From the NCBI GenBank assembly GCA_011049365.1, contig DSBD01000055.1, forward strand, positions 1 to 10,347: a stretch of DNA of 10,347 nt. Reading direction: 5' to 3'. Made by a program: the position numbers and the translations under genes. Under the pieces are notes generated by a model. The model was given only the letters and a program-made list of their open reading frames with translations, searched no databases and was not told the origin of the DNA. The DNA comes from Candidatus Vogelbacteria bacterium (GTDB taxonomy: Bacteria > Patescibacteriota > Minisyncoccia > Phycocordibacterales > XYD1-FULL-46-19). Within the stretch, counting starts at the first letter, position 1. Each line of letters starts with the position of its first letter. Below, in pieces: positions 7,201-10,347 of this stretch.

Positions 7201-7537
7201 TGGTTATATTATACATCAAAAGAGTATTCAATGAAAAACAAATTATCTTGTTACAACAATCTAATGACAGAAGAAGAAAGAGAGCTGGCTTGTTTTCTTC
7301 TAAAAAATCTGACTGGCAGTAATTAGACAGGTATCTTAACTTTTTTTGTTAGCCAAAAAACTGGATAAGAAAAATCCTTGAGAAATAGAAGAGGAGCAGT
7401 TATCTAAGATCACTACTCGAGATCGAAAATTAAATGAAATAAAATAAATTAGCCCCTTTAATTTCCTTGTTTATCTCTAATGATTAAAGTTATCTGGAAT
7501 AGATAGCCATCTTCTGAACTGAGCTACTTGTAAAATA
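7201..7537. other. 337-bp intergenic region with possible gene debris
   Basis: This spacer separates the fibre gene stop from pilB. Apart from the pilB promoter it holds no intact gene that I can support. On the plus strand two short frames look mildly protein-like. The first is 7231-7326, 31 codons, containing 'MTEEERELACFLLKNLTG' and ending in TAG. The second is in another frame at about 7340-7447, containing 'AKKLDKKNP', a TGA, then 'EIEEEQLSKITTRDRKLN' and a TAA. They could be the worn remains of one small plus-strand gene, or simply chance in AT-rich DNA. I see no strong terminator after the fibre gene; only a weak AT-only hairpin (about 7424-7467) is present. Confidence 0.3.
7208..7237 (-). 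promoter_or_regulatory. pilB: predicted promoter of pilB-pilC
   Basis: On the minus strand a perfect TATAAT (7213-7208) lies 7 nt before the pilB ATG. A weak -35, TTTTCA (7237-7232), sits 18 bp upstream of it. No Shine-Dalgarno sequence fits into the 7-nt gap (ATAACCA), so the message would start at or within a base or two of the ATG and be leaderless. The same spacing is seen before tpiA. The -10 is convincing; the -35 is uncertain. Confidence 0.5.
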
Positions 7538-10347
7538 TTACCATTGTTTCGGGCTGTCAACTATTGCACTTCTTACCGCCGTAAAACTTGCTCCTTTTAT
7601 ATTTTTATTTGTAGTATTTACCCTACATTTCTTCCTATCACTATAACTGCGTCCTATATCTTCAGAGTTTCCACCATCTGTGAGTATGCCACAACTTATT
7701 GGTATATAACCACTATCAACTTCAAACCAAATACTGTCATAATCTACGTTAAATTCGTAGAATGGGTGAGTACCGCGAACGTAGGCCACCCCATCTTCTT
7801 TAGCACTGAATAAAGTACCATCAGTGACATTACCTCGAGCCCACAATTTTTTCCGTCCACCAGCCATACATCTATCAACATCACCGTACCGAAGATCTAT
7901 CTCATAACGCATATTTTTTACTACAGTTGCACTATGATATGTCATTTTATAAACACATTCATACATAACAGGGTCATCTCCATACCATTGCCCATTCGCC
8001 AGATATTTCTTCGTCACTACATCATGATCGCCAGAAATATTGTTAGTGTGATTAGCGGTAAGAGACATCTTATAACCTTTGATTAACATTATATCCGCCC
8101 TACCTCCTGTACCTATATTATACCTTTGTATTTTCATCTCCGGAGTACCACCAGCATAAGCTGAAGACAATAAGAATCCTCTCGTATTATTGGTCCTATT
8201 TAATGAATTAGTTAAAACTAAACCACCCGCATGAGCTGTGGTTGGACTTGAAAAAACACTAACAGTGCCACGATCACCCCTCATCTCCATTAATGTTCTC
8301 TGTGCTGTGTATGGACTACCTCCACCGTCATGTATTCTAAACTGCAACCAACTATTACCAGCACTACCATGTTGAGAAAAAATGGAATGATATCTAACGC
8401 TTGAATTATCATTTCTGCCTATTCTTAACTGTTCATATGCTTTATCATAACCTTTCGCGGCTGAGAGAAAAGTATAGGCTCCTTCATCTCCAGTAGCTAT
8501 AGATAAAGGTGTTATGATTCTTTGTTGATTATTTACCAAAGTAGCTACTTGAAATTCAATATTTCTCAATCTACTATTATTACCAAACTTTATACCAGTA
8601 TCATCCATATTCCAAAAAGCATTGTAACCACTGACCGGAGTGGCATTTACAATAAATCTTCCACCACCTATTTCTACCCTGCCACTACCGAGTAGTTTTA
8701 AAACATTTTTTTGGGCAGTGGTCTGTTCTAGCTTTCCATTGTGTATATTAAATTGTAAATAACTATTATCGTCAGTAGAATGTCTAGAAACCAAAGAATG
8801 GTATCTTACATTTGGATTATCACTTCTACCTATTCTTAATTGTTCATATTGATTATTTAAATCAGGTGCTCCACGAAGGAAAGTATAACCATTTCTATTT
8901 ATGCCCATTCTTGTGATATTGTTTATTTGGAATTCTATATCTCTACCAGAACTATTATGTCCAAATATCATTGCCGGATCTCCAAGTTTCCAATGACCAG
9001 TATAATTACCAGAATTACCGTCTTGAGCAATAACAAAGTTGGCAGTTGAACCGCCTCCTGAATTATCACTAATATGTAATCTAGATGTAGGACTATGTGT
9101 CCCGATACCGACATTACCACCACTGGTAATCCTTAATCTTTCATTATTACCAGTGACAATCCTGAAATCTCGTGCAGCTCCAGTATTACCTGTTCTGGAA
9201 TATATTGAGTTGTATTCATTTTGGATAATAAACAACAAAGCACCATCTTTGGTTGAGTCAGTAGAATCTCTTCGTTCTACTGCTAATACCGGGTTAGAGC
9301 TGTTACTAAATATGTGGAGGTTTCTTGCTGGTGAACTTGTTCCGATACCGACATTACCACTGACAATTAAACCATCACGTGGAGCCGACATACCAAAATA
9401 TTCACCAATTGCCACATTACCTTGAATTGCCAATTTAGTTGCTGTTTGAGTCGCCCCTATACCAACCTGTCCACCAAGTGACATATTAATTGATTGTCCT
9501 ATATCATTTCTTATATATAACCCGCCTGACTTTGTTAATCCCATACCACCTCTTCCACCGTTAGCAATAACGGCACCAAATTTGAGAGTAGGTACTTGTG
9601 CTGCTAGTCCCGTTCTTGGCAAAACTTCAACACCTGCCCGATAATAACCATTAATACCATCAAGTGTTCCTGTCCTCTCGTCCCAGCAAAGTGTATTTGC
9701 TGATTGTGCGGATATTACATTATCACAACTATAGCTATCAAAAGGGGGATTAGCGCCACAAGTACATCTGTTAGTATATGTTTTACCATTTACAGTAAAA
9801 CTACCAGTTTGTCGAGATGTAGAAAATCTTGCAGAAGTATCTTGTGTTTGAATAATATACCAAAGTTCATCTTCTGCAGCGTTTGGATCTAGAGCTAATA
9901 AAGCATTACCAACCACATGCAACTTCTCGTTTGGTGCGTTGGTTCCAATACCAACCTTACCGCCACCATGAGCAAGAATTACATCATTATTGGAATAATA
10001 ATTTATTCCAACCTTACCATTATTCTGACCTTCCAACATTAACCAACCACCTAAACCTTCTATACTAGCTTGGCCAACTCTACGTCCGACACGAATTGCC
10101 GCTTGATTAACGTGAGGTGCTACCTCTAGTGCTACTCCGGGACTAGTCGTCCCAATACCGACATTACCACCACTAGTAATCCTTAATCTTTCATCATTAC
10201 CAGTGACAATCCTGAAATCTCGTACAGCTCCAGCATTACCTGTTCTGGAATATATTGAGTTGTATTCATTTTGGATAATAAACAACAAAGCACCATCTTT
10301 GGTTGAGTCAGTAGAATCTCTTCGTTCTACTGCTAATACCGGGTCAG
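7538..10347 (-). CDS. very large repeat-containing fibre/surface protein with NVGIGT motifs (5' end outside the window)
   Basis: The frame is open to the right edge (the TTG at 10288 is internal), so at least 935 residues are present and the N-terminus, including any signal peptide, is missing. The protein is built of beta-rich modules marked by 'NVGIGT.SP..LHI' motifs. These recur at about 10168, 9955, 9466, 9358 and 9118, as in phage tail fibres, S74-type fibres and large predicted surface proteins of Patescibacteria. A 350-residue duplication and a second pair of repeats of about 110 residues are listed separately. All eight cysteines fall into two groups of four: an insert at about 9766-9686 ('CTCG...C...C') and the C-terminal domain (7954-7624). 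A 'DHDVVTKKYL' segment near 8027 resembles the linker before fibre tips. The last 145 residues or so are not recognised, and I see no Peptidase_S74 chaperone signature. It is likely extracellular and trimeric, serving attachment. That role is an inference from architecture and from the pilus genes next door. A prophage fibre is an alternative, but no other phage gene is present. Confidence 0.72.
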   Translation of the reverse strand, partial: DPVLAVERRDSTDSTKDGALLFIIQNEYNSIYSRTGNAGAVRDFRIVTGNDERLRITSGGNVGIGTTSPGVALEVAPHVNQAAIRVGRRVGQASIEGLGGWLMLEGQNNGKVGINYYSNNDVILAHGGGKVGIGTNAPNEKLHVVGNALLALDPNAAEDELWYIIQTQDTSARFSTSRQTGSFTVNGKTYTNRCTCGANPPFDSYSCDNVISAQSANTLCWDERTGTLDGINGYYRAGVEVLPRTGLAAQVPTLKFGAVIANGGRGGMGLTKSGGLYIRNDIGQSINMSLGGQVGIGATQTATKLAIQGNVAIGEYFGMSAPRDGLIVSGNVGIGTSSPARNLHIFSNSSNPVLAVERRDSTDSTKDGALLFIIQNEYNSIYSRTGNTGAARDFRIVTGNNERLRITSGGNVGIGTHSPTSRLHISDNSGGGSTANFVIAQDGNSGNYTGHWKLGDPAMIFGHNSSGRDIEFQINNITRMGINRNGYTFLRGAPDLNNQYEQLRIGRSDNPNVRYHSLVSRHSTDDNSYLQFNIHNGKLEQTTAQKNVLKLLGSGRVEIGGGRFIVNATPVSGYNAFWNMDDTGIKFGNNSRLRNIEFQVATLVNNQQRIITPLSIATGDEGAYTFLSAAKGYDKAYEQLRIGRNDNSSVRYHSIFSQHGSAGNSWLQFRIHDGGGSPYTAQRTLMEMRGDRGTVSVFSSPTTAHAGGLVLTNSLNRTNNTRGFLLSSAYAGGTPEMKIQRYNIGTGGRADIMLIKGYKMSLTANHTNNISGDHDVVTKKYLANGQWYGDDPVMYECVYKMTYHSATVVKNMRYEIDLRYGDVDRCMAGGRKKLWARGNVTDGTLFSAKEDGVAYVRGTHPFYEFNVDYDSIWFEVDSGYIPISCGILTDGGNSEDIGRSYSDRKKCRVNTTNKNIKGASFTAVRSAIVDSPKQW
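8276..8617 (-). repeat. diverged protein repeat, copy B, in the fibre gene
   Basis: Partner of 8687-8995, sharing 'FGNNS..RNIEFQ', 'YTFL', 'YEQLRIGR', 'VRYHS', 'LQF.IH' and 'TAQ' in the same order, with an 11-residue insertion relative to copy A. The unit is not the short GIGT rung; it looks like a separate globular or beta-helical module of the shaft. Confidence 0.8.
8687..8995 (-). repeat. diverged protein repeat, copy A, in the fibre gene
   Basis: It encodes a module of about 103 residues: W...FG.NS..R.IEFQ, then 'YTFL', 'YEQLRIGR', 'VRYHS', 'LQF.IH' and 'TAQ'. It aligns with copy B at 8276-8617. The first half is offset by 126 residues and the second by 137, so copy B carries an 11-residue insertion between 'IEFQ' and 'YTFL'. 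Similarity is clear in protein and partly visible in DNA around 'YEQLRIGR'. This is an older duplication than the 1,050-bp one. Confidence 0.8.
9101..9297 (-). repeat. copy 1 of a near-identical long direct repeat inside the fibre gene
   Basis: This stretch matches 10151-10347 with a constant offset of 1,050 bp (350 codons). I count 6 differences over 197 positions, all transitions. An uninterrupted identical run covers 9185-9294 against 10235-10344. It encodes the 'PVLAVERRDSTDSTKDGA' to 'RITSGGNVGIGT' segment. Beyond its 3' end in the gene sense the two copies diverge into unrelated modules. Confidence 0.95.
10151..10347 (-). repeat. copy 2 of the near-identical direct repeat (runs to the right edge)
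   Basis: Partner of 9101-9297, offset by 1,050 bp in the same orientation and reading frame. The repeat may continue beyond the window, so its true length is unknown. The recently matched segment ends at the 'NVGIGT' motif, as expected if modules are swapped or duplicated at these conserved junctions. Confidence 0.95.

Noticed and set aside
7379..7381. Recoding of TGA as glycine (as in Absconditabacteria/Gracilibacteria)
   Set aside because: None of the long genes contains an in-frame TGA and glycine uses GGN throughout; the only case is in a doubtful remnant.
7424..7467. AT-only hairpin after the fibre gene as a terminator
   Set aside because: The stem is about 9 weak pairs with a bulge and a 24-nt loop, with no clear T tract in the right place.
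7500..7537. Minus-strand GTAGCTCAGTTC, resembling a tRNA D-arm
   Set aside because: No T-arm (GGTTCGAATC-like), anticodon stem or acceptor stem can be paired around it.
7544..10068. Plus-strand ORFs of 61-128 codons opposite the fibre gene, including one with proline-rich repeats
   Set aside because: The repeated translations are simply the reverse complement of the GIGT-coding repeats.
9101..10347. CRISPR or diversity-generating (TR/VR) repeat arrangement
   Set aside because: There are only two long copies within one coding frame, differences are sparse transitions rather than adenine-targeted, and no reverse transcriptase or cas gene is present.

Overview
The window is AT-rich and densely packed. 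It most likely comes from a Patescibacteria (Candidate Phyla Radiation) genome, perhaps of the Parcubacteria type. The reasons are the overlapping genes, the slightly short and divergent glycolytic enzymes, a type IV pilus PilB without Zn-binding cysteines, a DUF4143-type ATPase, and a very large fibre protein carrying 'NVGIGT' repeats. This assignment rests on gene content only; no rRNA or marker tree is available here. All stops used are TAA or TAG, and no long frame is interrupted by TGA, so the standard code fits.

Layout from left to right. Positions 1-789 (+) hold the 3' part of a DUF4143-family ATPase that is cut by the left edge. All other genes are on the minus strand, so they read right to left. 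A very large repeat-containing surface or fibre protein (7538 to the right edge, 5' end missing) is followed by a 337-bp spacer. Next come the pilus pair pilB (7200-5479) and pilC (5477-4281), one base apart. After them lies a compact AbiE-type toxin-antitoxin cassette: antitoxin 4211-3603 and toxin 3624-2851, overlapping by 22 nt, with its own promoter and a hairpin terminator. Last is the glycolytic pair tpiA (2664-1900) and pgk (1900-782), overlapping by one base. The pgk end overlaps the convergent ATPase gene by 8 bp.

The minus-strand genes form three likely transcription units, each with a recognisable -10 element: pilB-pilC, abiEi-abiEii and tpiA-pgk. For pilB and tpiA the TATAAT box lies exactly 7 nt before the ATG, which predicts leaderless or nearly leaderless mRNAs. 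PilB (assembly ATPase) and PilC (inner-membrane platform) would work together to build a type IV pilus. TpiA and Pgk are neighbouring steps of lower glycolysis. The toxin-antitoxin pair looks like an accessory cassette placed between these two housekeeping units.

The least explained part is the fibre-like protein. It has at least 935 residues in the window, two levels of internal repeats, two separate four-cysteine clusters, and a C-terminal domain I do not recognise. A near-identical DNA repeat, exactly 1,050 bp (350 codons) apart, points to recent internal duplication or gene conversion. I found no tRNA, rRNA, CRISPR array, insertion sequence or complete prophage.
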